In this document: one piece after another, positions 32,350-41,041 of the stretch
Position numbering within the stretch: position 1 is the first letter of the stretch
Layout: each line of letters starts with the position of its first letter
Source: Oscillospiraceae bacterium
GTDB lineage: Bacteria > Bacillota > Clostridia > Oscillospirales > Ruminococcaceae
Length of the DNA stretch: 64,000 nucleotides
Reading direction: 5' to 3'
Assembly (NCBI GenBank): GCA_015067315.1
Contig: SVMR01000002.1
Coordinates: 83,258-147,257, forward strand
Program-made: the position numbers and the translations under genes
The notes under the pieces: generated by a model
What the model saw: only the letters and a program-made list of their open reading frames with translations
Told to the model about the DNA's origin: nothing
The model's database searches: none

Positions 32350-33072
32350 TTATTTGCTGAATTTAACGACAGTATCAAGAACAAGTGTGATCATTTCATC
32401 AAGTTTGGTCTGGCGATCCATGGAGCTGATACCCTCGCCGGTAAGCATATCATCTGTTACTGTGCAGACGCAAAGACCTTTTTTGCCTGCTCTTGCGGCA
32501 TTGAGATAAAGAGCGGCGGATTCCATTTCTTCCGCAAGTACGCCCATTTTCTGCCATTTTTCAACGTATCCCATGTGGTCGTCTTTATAGAAAACATCGG
32601 AAGAAACAACGTTTCCGACTTTTACGTTAACGCCTTTTTCCTTTGCGGTATCAACAAGGGTGCTGAGAAGTTCAAAATCGGCAATAGGCGCAAAAACTCC
32701 GGGAAGTTCATGGTGGGAAGCATAGCTGGAAGTTGTGCAGGCTCCCTGTGCGGCAACAATTGTGCCAACCGGAAGTCCCATTCCGCCTGCGGAACCGATT
32801 CTAATAATATTATCAACTTCAAAGAAGTTGAAGAGTTCGTAACTGTAAACGCCCATGGAAGGCATGCCCATTCCGCTTGCCATTACGGAAACCTGAACGC
32901 CTTTATATGTACCGGTATATCCCTGGATTCCGCGGACGTTGTTCACAAGTTTTGCGTTTTCAAGATATTTTTCGGCAATATACTTGGAGCGAAGAGGATC
33001 TCCGGGCATAAGAACGGTTTTTGCAAAATCTTCGGGTACTGCATTGATATGGGGGGTGGGATAATTGGACAT
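32350..33072 (-). CDS. deoD: Purine-nucleoside phosphorylase, DeoD type
   Basis: A 240-residue hexameric NP-II phosphorylase: PTPHINAVPEDFAKTVLMPGDPLRSKYIA at the start in outline, GMGMPSMGVYSYELF (phosphate and ribose site), GSAGGMG and the purine-site VLAEEMESAALY. It splits purine nucleosides taken up by the adjacent importer into base and ribose 1-phosphate. AAGGAGG precedes the ATG. It lies 12 bases after tdk, in the same direction. Confidence 0.95.
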   Translation of the reverse strand: MSNYPTPHINAVPEDFAKTVLMPGDPLRSKYIAEKYLENAKLVNNVRGIQGYTGTYKGVQVSVMASGMGMPSMGVYSYELFNFFEVDNIIRIGSAGGMGLPVGTIVAAQGACTTSSYASHHELPGVFAPIADFELLSTLVDTAKEKGVNVKVGNVVSSDVFYKDDHMGYVEKWQKMGVLAEEMESAALYLNAARAGKKGLCVCTVTDDMLTGEGISSMDRQTKLDEMITLVLDTVVKFSK

Positions 33073-33084
33073 TGTGTTTCCTCC

Positions 33085-33660
33085 TTATTTCTGTTCTGCA
33101 ATGGCTTTTTTCCAGCATTTGTGGCACATTGCGATATATCTGTCGTTTCCGCCGAGGCAAACCTGTTCGCCTGCGGTAACGATTTTTCCGTTGTCATCCA
33201 TTCTTGCGTTTACGGTTGCCTTGGCTCCGCAATCGCAGATCGTCTTAATTTCGGTTATTGAATCGGCAACTTCAAAAAGGCGCATGCTTCCGGGGAAAAG
33301 TTTTGTGATGAAGTCGGTTCTTAAACCGAAGCACATTACGGGAATATTCATTTCGTCAACAATATCGCGGAGTTCGTCAATCTGTTCCGGAGTGAGAAAC
33401 TGGGATTCGTCGGAAATAATTACGTTGCAGTCTTTATGATTCGAAAAAAGTTCCTTGATGCTGTCTTCGGAACCGATCTGTTCCGCAACTGCATAAAGTC
33501 CGATTCTGGATTTAATGATTTCCGCTCCGTCCCTTGTATCGGTTTTCGGTTTAATAAGCCATACTTTCATTCCGCGTTCTTCATAGTTATATTTTGCAAT
33601 AAGCGCCTGGGCGGATTTTGAACTTCCCATTGCGCCGTATTTGAAATAAAGTTTTGCCAT
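33085..33660 (-). CDS. tdk: Thymidine kinase
   Basis: A 191-residue type II thymidine kinase with P-loop KYGAMGSSKSAQALI (residues 7-21), the NYEERGMKVWLIKP strand, DESQFLTPEQIDEL (catalytic Glu region) and a zinc ribbon CDCGAKA with a CMCHKCW-like pair (MCHKCW). The P-loop has Ser-Ser in place of Ser-Gly before Lys, a variant found in some Clostridia. It phosphorylates thymidine to dTMP. First gene of the salvage group. Confidence 0.92.
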   Translation of the reverse strand: MAKLYFKYGAMGSSKSAQALIAKYNYEERGMKVWLIKPKTDTRDGAEIIKSRIGLYAVAEQIGSEDSIKELFSNHKDCNVIISDESQFLTPEQIDELRDIVDEMNIPVMCFGLRTDFITKLFPGSMRLFEVADSITEIKTICDCGAKATVNARMDDNGKIVTAGEQVCLGGNDRYIAMCHKCWKKAIAEQK

Positions 33661-33894
33661 TTTTTCAGATTCCCCTTTTCCGCTTTTTTTGCCGAAGCGA
33701 CAAATAAAAACAAAATTTTACAAAATGATTATAGCATACAAAAAATATTTTTCATATACCCATTTTAAATAATGTTTATTAAAATTAATAATTTTTTATA
33801 AAACATCTCTTGCTATAATGTCAATTTTGATGTAGAATATATATGTGATAATTTTTATGTTTTGCAGAATGCAAAAACGAGAGGAGGATTTTCC

Positions 33895-34140
33895 GTGAAC
33901 GAACCTACCATTTCCTTTTCCATAAGAGAAGATAAAGAGAAAGAGATCAAAGCAATTCTCACAACTGTTTATGATGCTCTCCGCCAGAAAGGATATAACC
34001 CCATTAACCAGATTGTCGGATACATCCTTTCCGAAGACCCCACTTATATCACCACCCACAACAACGCAAGAAGCCTTATCCGCAGAATCGACCGCGACGA
34101 GCTTCTTCAGATTCTTGTAAAAACATATCTTAACGATTGA
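33895..34140 (+). CDS. ireB: IreB-family regulatory phosphoprotein (UPF0297)
   Basis: An 81-residue protein with the diagnostic [39 protein letters not shown] in outline. In Enterococcus IreB is a substrate of the PASTA kinase IreK and affects cephalosporin resistance; the phosphorylated threonines near the N-terminus (PTISFS) are present. The start is GTG 33895 with GAGAGGAGG upstream. The usual neighbour, the RuvX-like nuclease gene, is absent; a different small gene follows. Confidence 0.92.
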   Translation: MNEPTISFSIREDKEKEIKAILTTVYDALRQKGYNPINQIVGYILSEDPTYITTHNNARSLIRRIDRDELLQILVKTYLND

Positions 34141-34155
34141 TATTTGGAGGAAACT

Positions 34156-34446
34156 ATGTCTGAACAGTTTATGACTTACAAGGGCCGTCCCCTTGTTCGC
34201 AGCAAAAAAATTCTTTATTACGGAGATATGCGCGACGCTTATGTTGTTATGCTTCAGATCAACAACACCGCAACCGCAGGCGGAACCGAAGTTGCCGGTC
34301 ACATTGTACTCCAAATGATGTCCACCGACCCCAACGCGGCTCCCACCGAAATGGTTGTAAAACGCGCGGAACGCGACGGACTTTATGCCGCTCTTGATCT
34401 TGCATCAACCTGGCTTGACCGTCAGCTTGGAAAAGTCGAAGAATAA
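34156..34446 (+). CDS. Conserved hypothetical protein next to ireB
   Basis: A 96-residue soluble protein not assigned to a named family. It begins MSEQFMTYKGRPLVRSKKIL with GGAGG before ATG 34156. The core YYGDMRDAYVVMLQI and the end GLYAALDLASTWLDRQL suggest a compact alpha/beta domain. It starts 15 bases after ireB and ends at a strong terminator, so it is co-transcribed with ireB; a link to the same signalling or to translation is a guess from context. Confidence 0.75.
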   Translation: MSEQFMTYKGRPLVRSKKILYYGDMRDAYVVMLQINNTATAGGTEVAGHIVLQMMSTDPNAAPTEMVVKRAERDGLYAALDLASTWLDRQLGKVEE

Positions 34447-34452
34447 GCGAAC

Positions 34453-34482
34453 AAAAAAGCCGCCCGAAGGCGGCTTTTTTTA
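34453..34482 (+). terminator. Terminator of the ireB operon
   Basis: AAAAAAGCCGCC, CGAA loop, GGCGGCTTTTTTT. Confidence 0.85.
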
Positions 34483-34556
34483 TTTTAATTCAATCGGAGG
34501 TTTTGTATGAGATTGCGTTTTGTTCTCTTTTGATATAATATCGAAAGGAGAATTTT

Positions 34557-34970
34557 ATGAATTTAACAATAAAAGACTATAATAAATATAATTCCGAAGA
34601 AATCCTGGAATTATATAAAAGCGTCGGTTGGTGCTCATATACCAATCGTCCGGATATGCTTGAACACGCATTTGAGCATTCGCTTAAAATCCTCGGTGCT
34701 CATGACGGAGAAAAACTTATCGGAATAATCCGTGCCGTCGGCGACGGATATTCGGTGCTTTTAATCCAGGACATTCTTGTTCTTCCGGAATATCAGCGCA
34801 AAGGCATCGGCAGAAAACTTATAAGCGCGATGCTGGAACTTTATCCGGATGTTTACCAGACCGAACTTGCAACCGACAACACCGAAAAGACCGTTGCTTT
34901 CTATAAATCCTGTGGCTTCCTCCCCTATTCGGAAATCGGATGCGAAGGTTTTATGAAAATAAAATACTGA
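34557..34970 (+). CDS. GNAT-family N-acetyltransferase
   Basis: A 137-residue acetyltransferase with the Q/R-x-x-G-x-G/A loop in LPEYQRKGIGRKLISAML (about 80-97) and the strand VAFYKSCGFLPY. The opening LTIKDYNKYNSEEILELYKSVGWCSYTNRPDML is common to small antibiotic- or amine-acetylating GNATs, but the substrate cannot be named. AAAGGAG precedes the ATG. Monocistronic. Confidence 0.88.
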   Translation: MNLTIKDYNKYNSEEILELYKSVGWCSYTNRPDMLEHAFEHSLKILGAHDGEKLIGIIRAVGDGYSVLLIQDILVLPEYQRKGIGRKLISAMLELYPDVYQTELATDNTEKTVAFYKSCGFLPYSEIGCEGFMKIKY

Positions 34971-34976
34971 TACAAA

Positions 34977-35008
34977 AAAAGAGCTTTCCTTCCGGGAAGC
35001 CCTTTTTA
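34977..35008. terminator. Terminator between GNAT and the EF-Tu-domain-like gene
   Basis: GAGCTTTCC, TTCC loop, GGGAAGCCC with T tract on the right and A tract on the left; serves both convergent genes. Confidence 0.65.
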
Positions 35009-35323
35009 TTTTCCTAAAATCTTATTATAAATTTTTACAATAATTGCCTTTCCGGTTTTCTTCTCTCCTTCAAAGAAAGGAATTTCCTTACCGACCCAAA
35101 GGCAGCCCGGATACTCTTCCGGAACAATAAATGTAATTGTTCCTTTTGCAGTTCCATTCGATTCAACAAATTCTTTTTCATAATATTTATGCAAACCAAT
35201 TGTAAGGTAGTTTTCTTTGATAAGATGCGAAGGGCTGTATCCATCAGCAATGGGATTTTTCCTTGCACCGTTGAATTCAAATAAAACTTCAACATCAGGG
35301 TTTCTGTTCTGAATATTCATCAT
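35006..35323 (-). CDS. Stand-alone EF-Tu domain-like protein
   Basis: A 105-residue protein resembling the C-terminal beta-barrel of EF-Tu: GARKNPIADGYSPSHLI corresponds to the EF-Tu GG-R-x-P-F-x-x-Y-R-P-Q segment, and GTITFIVPEEYPGCLWVGKEIPFFEG resembles the later strands. No GTPase domain is present. Such small proteins occur in many Firmicutes and their role is unknown; competition for or binding to aminoacyl-tRNA or EF-Ts-like surfaces is conceivable only. GGAAGGTG precedes the ATG pair. Confidence 0.65.
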   Translation of the reverse strand: MMNIQNRNPDVEVLFEFNGARKNPIADGYSPSHLIKENYLTIGLHKYYEKEFVESNGTAKGTITFIVPEEYPGCLWVGKEIPFFEGEKKTGKAIIVKIYNKILGK

Positions 35324-35371
35324 ATAATCACCTTCCGAAAATATTGTACCATAATAATAAAAAAACGCAAC

Positions 35372-35403
35372 AAAAAAGAGCTTCCCTTCCGGGAAGCTCT
35401 TTT
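35372..35403 (-). terminator. Terminator of the groESL operon
   Basis: AAAAGAGCTTCCC, TTCC loop, GGGAAGCTCTTTT; on the minus strand six T follow the stem. Confidence 0.85.
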
Positions 35404-35419
35404 AATTTCAGTTTTATGA

Positions 35420-37069
35420 TTACCAGTTGCCGGAGGGTTTCGGAACCTGGTGCATTTTTTCAGCAACTTCGTTGATGAATCTGCCCTGATATTCGGGTTT
35501 TTCGGTAACGAGGCTTTCGGTTGTAAGAACCATTGCCGCAACGGATGCTGCGTTGTTGAGTGCGCTGCGGGTTACTTTAACAGGGTCAACAACACCTGCT
35601 TCGATCATATCGGTGAATTCTTCGGTGAATACGTTGAAACCATAGCCGACTTTTCTGGAACGGCGTACTTTATCGATTACAACGGAACCGTCAAGACCTG
35701 CGTTTACAGCTACCTGACGCATGGGTTCTTCAAGAGCGCGAACAACGATGGAAACACCGGTTCTTTCGTCGCCGGAAGTATGTGCAAGAAGTTTTTCAAC
35801 TTCGCCGATTACGTTTACAAGAGCAACGCCGCCGCCTGCTACGATACCTTCTTCAACTGCTGCTTTGGTTGCGTTGAGGGCGTCTTCGATACGGAGTTTC
35901 TTTTCTCTTGCTTCGGTTTCGGTTGCTGCGCCGCATTTAACAACTGCTACGCCGCCAACGAGTTTTGCAAGTCTTTCCTGGAGTTTTTCACGGTCATAGT
36001 CGCTGTGTGCGGTTTCATAGGAAGCTTTGATAACAGCGATACGGCCCTGGATTTCTTCTTTGGAACCTGCGCCGTCAACGATAAGGGTTTTATCTTTATC
36101 AACTTTAACTTTTTTAGCAAAGCCGAGGTGGTTGAGTTTAACTTCGGAAAGGTTAAGACCGATATCGTCGCAAACAAGGGTTGCGCCGGTAAGAGCAGCG
36201 ATATCGAGAAGCATTTCTTTTCTTCTGTCGCCGAAGCCGGGGCCTTTTACGCAGCAAACGTTAAGGGTGCCGCGGAGTTTGTTAACAATAAGGTTGGTAA
36301 GAGCGTCGCCGTCGATATCTTCAGCAACGATAAGGAGTTTTTTTCCTGCTTTCATGGTCTGTTCGAGAATCGGAACAAGTTCCTGGAAGGAGGAAATTTT
36401 CTTTTCAACAAGAAGAATGGAGCAGTCTTCGATAATTGCGACCATTTTGTCCGCATCGGTTACCATATAAGGAGAAAGGTAGCCGCGGTCGAATTCCATA
36501 CCTTCAACAACTTCAATATAGGTGTTTGCGGTTTTGCTGTCTTCAACAGTGATGATACCGTCGGTGGTAACTCTTTCCATTGCTTTTGCAATAAGTTCGC
36601 CGAGTTCGGGGTCGCCGCAGGAGATGGTTGCAACTCTTGCAATATCCTGGGAACCGGAAACAGCTTTTGCGTTGCCGAGAACAGCCTGGGTTGCTACGTC
36701 AACTGCTTTCTGAATACCGCGTTTTACAAGCATGGGGTTTGCGCCGGCGGTAACGTTTTTCATACCTTCGCGAACAAGAGCCTGTGCAAGGATGGTTGCG
36801 GTGGTGGTGCCGTCGCCTGCTGCGTCGTTGGTTTTTTCGGCAACTTCTTTAACAATCTGTGCACCCATGTTTTCAAAAGGATCGGGAAGAGTGATTTCTT
36901 TTGCAATGGTAACACCGTCGTTGCAAATCATGGGAGTTCCGAATTTTTTATCGAGAACAACGTTGCAGCCTTTGGGACCAAGGGTGATTTTAACGGTATT
37001 GGCGAGCTGGTCGATACCAGACTGAAGAGCGCGTCTTGCTTCGTCGCCGTAAAGCATCTGTTTTGCCAT
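35420..37069 (-). CDS. groL: Chaperonin GroEL (60 kDa)
   Basis: A 549-residue group I chaperonin. [25 protein letters not shown], the ATP-site [12 protein letters not shown] and the C-terminal [11 protein letters not shown] are all standard. It works with GroES as a folding cage. The C-terminus is unusual: it ends in [10 protein letters not shown] with no Gly-Gly-Met repeats, the flexible tail that normally lines the cavity. GGAGG precedes the ATG. Second gene of groESL, under HrcA control. Confidence 0.97.
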   Translation of the reverse strand: MAKQMLYGDEARRALQSGIDQLANTVKITLGPKGCNVVLDKKFGTPMICNDGVTIAKEITLPDPFENMGAQIVKEVAEKTNDAAGDGTTTATILAQALVREGMKNVTAGANPMLVKRGIQKAVDVATQAVLGNAKAVSGSQDIARVATISCGDPELGELIAKAMERVTTDGIITVEDSKTANTYIEVVEGMEFDRGYLSPYMVTDADKMVAIIEDCSILLVEKKISSFQELVPILEQTMKAGKKLLIVAEDIDGDALTNLIVNKLRGTLNVCCVKGPGFGDRRKEMLLDIAALTGATLVCDDIGLNLSEVKLNHLGFAKKVKVDKDKTLIVDGAGSKEEIQGRIAVIKASYETAHSDYDREKLQERLAKLVGGVAVVKCGAATETEAREKKLRIEDALNATKAAVEEGIVAGGGVALVNVIGEVEKLLAHTSGDERTGVSIVVRALEEPMRQVAVNAGLDGSVVIDKVRRSRKVGYGFNVFTEEFTDMIEAGVVDPVKVTRSALNNAASVAAMVLTTESLVTEKPEYQGRFINEVAEKMHQVPKPSGNW

Positions 37070-37101
37070 ATATATTACCTCCGAAAAGTTAACTTATAAA
37101 A

Positions 37102-37389
37102 TTAATCTTCAACAACTGCGAGGATGTCATTCTGGGAGAGGATGATGATTTCTTCGCCGTCGATTTTAACGGTAGTGCCGGCATATTTGCCCATGATTAC
37201 ATGGTCGCCGACTTTAAGCTGCATTTCGACTTCTTTGCCGTCAACAAAGCCGCCGGGGCCTACTGCAATAACTTCTGCAATTTCGGGTTTATCCTGTGCG
37301 TTTGCAGTGATGAAAAGACCTCCTTTGGTTTTTTCTTCATAATCTACCATTTTAATAACAACTCTGTCTCCAAGGGGTTTTACGTTCAT
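37102..37389 (-). CDS. groS: Co-chaperonin GroES (10 kDa)
   Basis: A 95-residue co-chaperonin. NVKPLGDRVVIKMVDYEEKTKGGLFI at the start in outline, the mobile-loop region, VIAVGPGGFVDGKEV, and the end DHVIMGKYAGTTVKIDGEEIIIL-like strands are present. The start is ATG 37389, after AGGAGG; the longer frame to 37440 runs through the CIRCE site. First gene of the operon. Confidence 0.96.
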   Translation of the reverse strand: MNVKPLGDRVVIKMVDYEEKTKGGLFITANAQDKPEIAEVIAVGPGGFVDGKEVEMQLKVGDHVIMGKYAGTTVKIDGEEIIILSQNDILAVVED

Positions 37390-37433
37390 TGGAAATCCTC
37401 CTAAATATATGTTATTTATTGATAAACATTCGT

Positions 37434-37460
37434 TTAGCACTCAACATTCAAAAGTGCTAA
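37434..37460. promoter_or_regulatory. CIRCE operator (HrcA site)
   Basis: TTAGCACTC, nine-base spacer, AAGTGCTAA. It matches the CIRCE consensus except for one base in the second arm (A for G). It overlaps the early transcript of groESL, so HrcA should repress the operon until heat stress. Confidence 0.92.
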
Positions 37461-37464
37461 TAAT

Positions 37465-37493
37465 ATTTTATACTATATGACCCGAAATGTCAA
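37465..37493 (-). promoter_or_regulatory. Promoter of groESL
   Basis: On the minus strand TTGACA (37488-37493) and TAAAAT at a 17-base spacing, directly upstream of CIRCE. Confidence 0.65.
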
Positions 37494-37531
37494 TGATTTT
37501 GGGTCATATTTTTCATGAAATACAGGATTTT

Positions 37532-38284
37532 TTAGTTTTCAGCAGAATTTTTGGGCTGTTCAGCAGTTTTTTCGACAGTTTCAGCACAATTTTCGCACTC
37601 ATTGAGCTCATTTTCAGAGGGATTGATTGTTAATTTTTTAGCAATAAGGAATTTTATCGGAATTCCCTGCTCGGAAAACATTTTTTCGTGCTCTGTCATT
37701 ATATTGTCGGTAAAGCCGGAATTATGAAGGTCTTCGGTGACAAAAGTAAGTTCAAAACCGCATTCGGTGAAATATCTTTTTGAAGAAAGGAAAAGATCGT
37801 CATTATCGGTTTTGAAGCGGATTTCTCCCCCGTCCTTCAGAAATTCACGGTACTGCATAAGCTGGTTGTTGTGAGTAAGACGTTTTTTGTGGTCATGGGT
37901 CTTCGGCCAGGGGTTGCAGAAGTTGATATAAATCCTGTCGCAAACGTCCTCGGTGGAAAAAACCTTGTTGATAAGCATTATTTCCTGGCTGAAAATATAG
38001 ACGTTGTCGATTTCCCTGTTTGCCGCCGCATATTCGCGTTTTATGTTGCGCATTGCAAGACCGAGCATTTCGCTTTTGATATCCACCGCAATATAGTTAA
38101 TATCCGGATTTGCAACGGCGAGTTTTGACATAAAGCCACCTTTTCCGCATCCGAGTTCAATCATAAGCGGCGCATCGTTTTTAAAAACGGAATGCCATTT
38201 TCCTCTGTTTTCTGCCGGAACGTCTATGCAGTTTTCCCATTCGGCAAGTTCCGGTCTTGCCCAGGGTTTTCTTCTGATTCTCAT
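37532..38284 (-). CDS. trmB: tRNA (guanine-N7-)-methyltransferase
   Basis: A 250-residue SAM enzyme that makes m7G46 in tRNA. Motif I is MIELGCGKGGFMSKLA, followed by YIAVDIKSEML, and the family motif INFCNPWPKTHDHKKRL with GEIRFKTDNDDLF. The last 25 residues are an acidic, low-complexity tail (NECENCAETVEKTAEQ) not usual for TrmB. Its ATG overlaps the tatD stop by four bases; the order is metG-tatD-trmB. Confidence 0.93.
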   Translation of the reverse strand: MRIRRKPWARPELAEWENCIDVPAENRGKWHSVFKNDAPLMIELGCGKGGFMSKLAVANPDINYIAVDIKSEMLGLAMRNIKREYAAANREIDNVYIFSQEIMLINKVFSTEDVCDRIYINFCNPWPKTHDHKKRLTHNNQLMQYREFLKDGGEIRFKTDNDDLFLSSKRYFTECGFELTFVTEDLHNSGFTDNIMTEHEKMFSEQGIPIKFLIAKKLTINPSENELNECENCAETVEKTAEQPKNSAEN

Positions 38285-39069
38285 TTCAATTCCTCCGCAT
38301 TTATTCCGTAAATTCTGCAGCCGTTTTCAAAGGCTCTGTTAATAAGTGTCTGCGCGTCAGTTCCCCGGATTTCCGCAAGGCGTTCGGCTGTCGCAGGAAT
38401 AAGGCTGCTGTCGCAGCGCTGACCTCTGTACGGAACCGGAGCCATATAAGGGCAATCCGTTTCAAGAAGAATTCTGTCTTCCGGAACAGCTTCCGCCGCA
38501 AGCAGAAGCTTGTTTGCGTTCTTAAAGGTTACCGAACCGGTAAAACCGATATACATTCCGAGTTTTAGAAATTCCTTCGCCGTTTCCGCGGAACCGGAAA
38601 AGCAATGGATAATTCCCTTCGGGCGGTATTTTTTCACCAGTTCAAGAGTATCCGCATGGGCTTCCCTGTCATGGATTATTACAGGCAAATCAAGTTCGTT
38701 CGCAAGTTCAAGCTGCGCGGCAAAAACCTCTTTCTGTTTTTCTCGCGGAGAAAAATCGTAATGGTAATCAAGACCGATTTCGCCGATTGCCACAACCTTT
38801 TTTTCTTTTGCAAATTCTCTGATTTTTTCAAGCCAATCGCCGTTTCCGTCGCTCTCTGCTGAATGGGGGTGAACGCCGACTGCGGAATATACAAAATCGT
38901 ATTTTGACGAAAGTTCAAGCGTTTTTTCGCATGATTCAAGATCGCACGCCGGATCCACAATCAAGGAAACGCCGTGCTCAAAAACTTTTTTGAGCACGGT
39001 GTCGCGGTCTTCATCAAATCTTTCGTCATCGTAATGAGCATGGGTGTCGAAGATTCCTTTGTATTCCAT
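38281..39069 (-). CDS. tatD: TatD-family metal-dependent hydrolase
   Basis: A 262-residue TIM-barrel hydrolase/3'-5' exonuclease. Metal ligands are in DTHAHYDD, GEIGLDYHYDFSPR, IIHDREAH, GIIHCFSG and LLETDCPYMAP. The start is ATG 39069, whose first base overlaps the metG stop (TAATG), so translation is coupled. A 28-base inverted repeat with GTGCTCA/TGAGCAC lies inside the coding region near 38970-38998. It is commonly next to metG in Firmicutes. Confidence 0.93.
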   Translation of the reverse strand: MEYKGIFDTHAHYDDERFDEDRDTVLKKVFEHGVSLIVDPACDLESCEKTLELSSKYDFVYSAVGVHPHSAESDGNGDWLEKIREFAKEKKVVAIGEIGLDYHYDFSPREKQKEVFAAQLELANELDLPVIIHDREAHADTLELVKKYRPKGIIHCFSGSAETAKEFLKLGMYIGFTGSVTFKNANKLLLAAEAVPEDRILLETDCPYMAPVPYRGQRCDSSLIPATAERLAEIRGTDAQTLINRAFENGCRIYGINAEELK

Positions 39070-41012
39070 TAATGGAGCCTCGTTCCTACCGGTACGGAAT
39101 CGTCGATGAAGGTTACACAAACGGAACCGTCTTCCCTGTCGCCCGCAAGAAGCATTCCGCAGGATTCGACTCCGCAGAGTTTTGCGGGTTTAAGGTTTGC
39201 GACAACAACGATTTTCTTGCCGATGAGTTCATCCGGAGTATAGTGCTGTGCAATTCCGGAAACAATCTGGCGTCCGCCCATTCCGTCGTCAAGCTGGATT
39301 TTATAAAGTTTTTTTGCCTTCGGAATTTTTTCGCATTCAAGGATTTTCGCTACGCGAAGTTCAACCTTTGTAAAATCGTCGATTGCAATTTCGGGCTGGA
39401 GTTCGATTGCGGGTTTTTCTGCCGCTTTTTCCGCTTCAAGCTGTGCTTTATGCGCCGCTTCAAGTTCTGCGATAAGTTTTTCTTTATCGATTCTGGAGAA
39501 AAGAGGAGTTGCGGTGCCGACTTTTTTGCCCGCTTCAAGTCCGCCGAAATTCAGAATGCTTTCATAGGTCTGAGCTTCGATTCCGAGCTGGGCGGCAATT
39601 TTATCGGTGGTTTCGGGCATAATGGGCGCGATAAGAACGGAAAGAATTCTGATTCCTTCAAGAAGGTTATAAAGAACAGTTCCGAGTCTTGCTTTCTTTT
39701 CTTCGTCTTTTGCAAGAGCCCAGGGCATTGTTTCGTCAATGTATTTGTTGCAGCGGCTTGCAAAATCCATAATGCAGTCGATTGCATCGCTCATTTTATA
39801 TTCGGAAAGGTTTTTGTCAAAGCCTTCAATGGCTTTTTTGGCGAAAGCTTTAAGGTCTTCGTCAAGTTCATCGGAACAAACGGGAACCTGGATAACTCCG
39901 TCAAAATATTTGTTTTGCATTGCAACGGTTCTGTTGACAAGGTTTCCGAGAGTGTTTGCAAGATCGGTGTTGAATCTGTCGATCATTGCTTCATAAGTAA
40001 TGGAACCGTCGTTTGCATGGGGCATTTCTGTAAGGAGATAATAACGCACCGCATCAACGCCGAAAACTTTTGTAAGGTCATCCGCATAAATTACGTTACC
40101 GCGGGATTTGGACATTTTGTCTTCTCCGAAAAGGAGCCAGGGGTGTCCGTAAACCTGTTTCGGAAGCGGTTCGCCGAGAGCCATAAGCATAATGGGCCAG
40201 TAAATCGTATGGAATCTTACGATATCCTTACCGATAATATGAACGTCTGCGGGCCAGTATTTTTTATACTGTTCGGAACTTCCGTCCGGGTCATAGCCGA
40301 GAGCGGTTATATAGTTGGAAAGCGCATCGATCCATACATAGATAACGTGTTTATCGTCGAAAGTTACGGGAACGCCCCATTTGAAGGAAGTTCTTGAAAC
40401 GCAGAGATCCTGAAGACCGGGTTTGATGAAGTTGTTGAGCATCTCTTTTTTACGGGCTTCGGGATAGATGAAGTTTTCGTTGCTTTCAATGAATTCCTCA
40501 AGCTGTTTCTGATATTTTGAAAGGCGGAGGAAATATGCTTCCTCTTTTGCCTTGCCGACTTCCCTTCCGCAGTCGGGACATTTTCCGTCAACAAGCTGGC
40601 TTTCGGTCCAGAAAGATTCGCAGGGAGTGCAGTAAAGACCTTCGTATTCGCTCTTATAGATATCGCCCTGGTCATAGAGCTTTTTAAAGATTTTCTGAAC
40701 GGTTTTTTCATGATAATCATCGGTCGTTCTGATGAAATGGTCATAGGTTGTGTTGAGAAGATCGCAGATTTCTTTGATTTCTCCCGCAACTTTGTCAACA
40801 TACTGTTTTGGGGTTACTCCCGCATCCGCGGCGTATTTTTCAATTTTCTGGCCGTGTTCATCTGTTCCGGTAAGGAAGAAAACGTCATATCCCTGCATTC
40901 TTTTATATCTTGCGATAGCATCGGTAAGAACGATTTCATAGCTGTTTCCGATATGAGGTTTTCTTGAAGTATAAGCAATGGCAGTTGTTATGTAAAACTT
41001 AGGTTTGCACAT
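39069..41012 (-). CDS. metG: Methionyl-tRNA synthetase
   Basis: A 647-residue class I synthetase. The HIGH motif is KPHIGNSYEI, KMSKS is EDKMSKSRGNVI, and a zinc knuckle CTPCESFW...CPDCGRE is present. The C-terminal 110 residues are the EMAP/Trbp111 tRNA-binding domain (DDFTKVELRVAKILECE and KIVVVANLKPAKLCGVESCGML in outline). All parts are present and the length is normal. AAAGGAG precedes the ATG. First gene of metG-tatD-trmB. Confidence 0.96.
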   Translation of the reverse strand: MCKPKFYITTAIAYTSRKPHIGNSYEIVLTDAIARYKRMQGYDVFFLTGTDEHGQKIEKYAADAGVTPKQYVDKVAGEIKEICDLLNTTYDHFIRTTDDYHEKTVQKIFKKLYDQGDIYKSEYEGLYCTPCESFWTESQLVDGKCPDCGREVGKAKEEAYFLRLSKYQKQLEEFIESNENFIYPEARKKEMLNNFIKPGLQDLCVSRTSFKWGVPVTFDDKHVIYVWIDALSNYITALGYDPDGSSEQYKKYWPADVHIIGKDIVRFHTIYWPIMLMALGEPLPKQVYGHPWLLFGEDKMSKSRGNVIYADDLTKVFGVDAVRYYLLTEMPHANDGSITYEAMIDRFNTDLANTLGNLVNRTVAMQNKYFDGVIQVPVCSDELDEDLKAFAKKAIEGFDKNLSEYKMSDAIDCIMDFASRCNKYIDETMPWALAKDEEKKARLGTVLYNLLEGIRILSVLIAPIMPETTDKIAAQLGIEAQTYESILNFGGLEAGKKVGTATPLFSRIDKEKLIAELEAAHKAQLEAEKAAEKPAIELQPEIAIDDFTKVELRVAKILECEKIPKAKKLYKIQLDDGMGGRQIVSGIAQHYTPDELIGKKIVVVANLKPAKLCGVESCGMLLAGDREDGSVCVTFIDDSVPVGTRLH

Positions 41013-41041
41013 TATGTTAAATCTCCTTTTGGATTATAATG

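Noticed and set aside
35450..37099. A 549-codon frame antisense to groEL, and similarly long antisense frames over hppA, the nucleoside ATPase and typA
   Set aside because: They arise from the strong codon bias of the real genes, lack ribosome sites and give Phe/Cys/Asn-rich products without recognisable domains.
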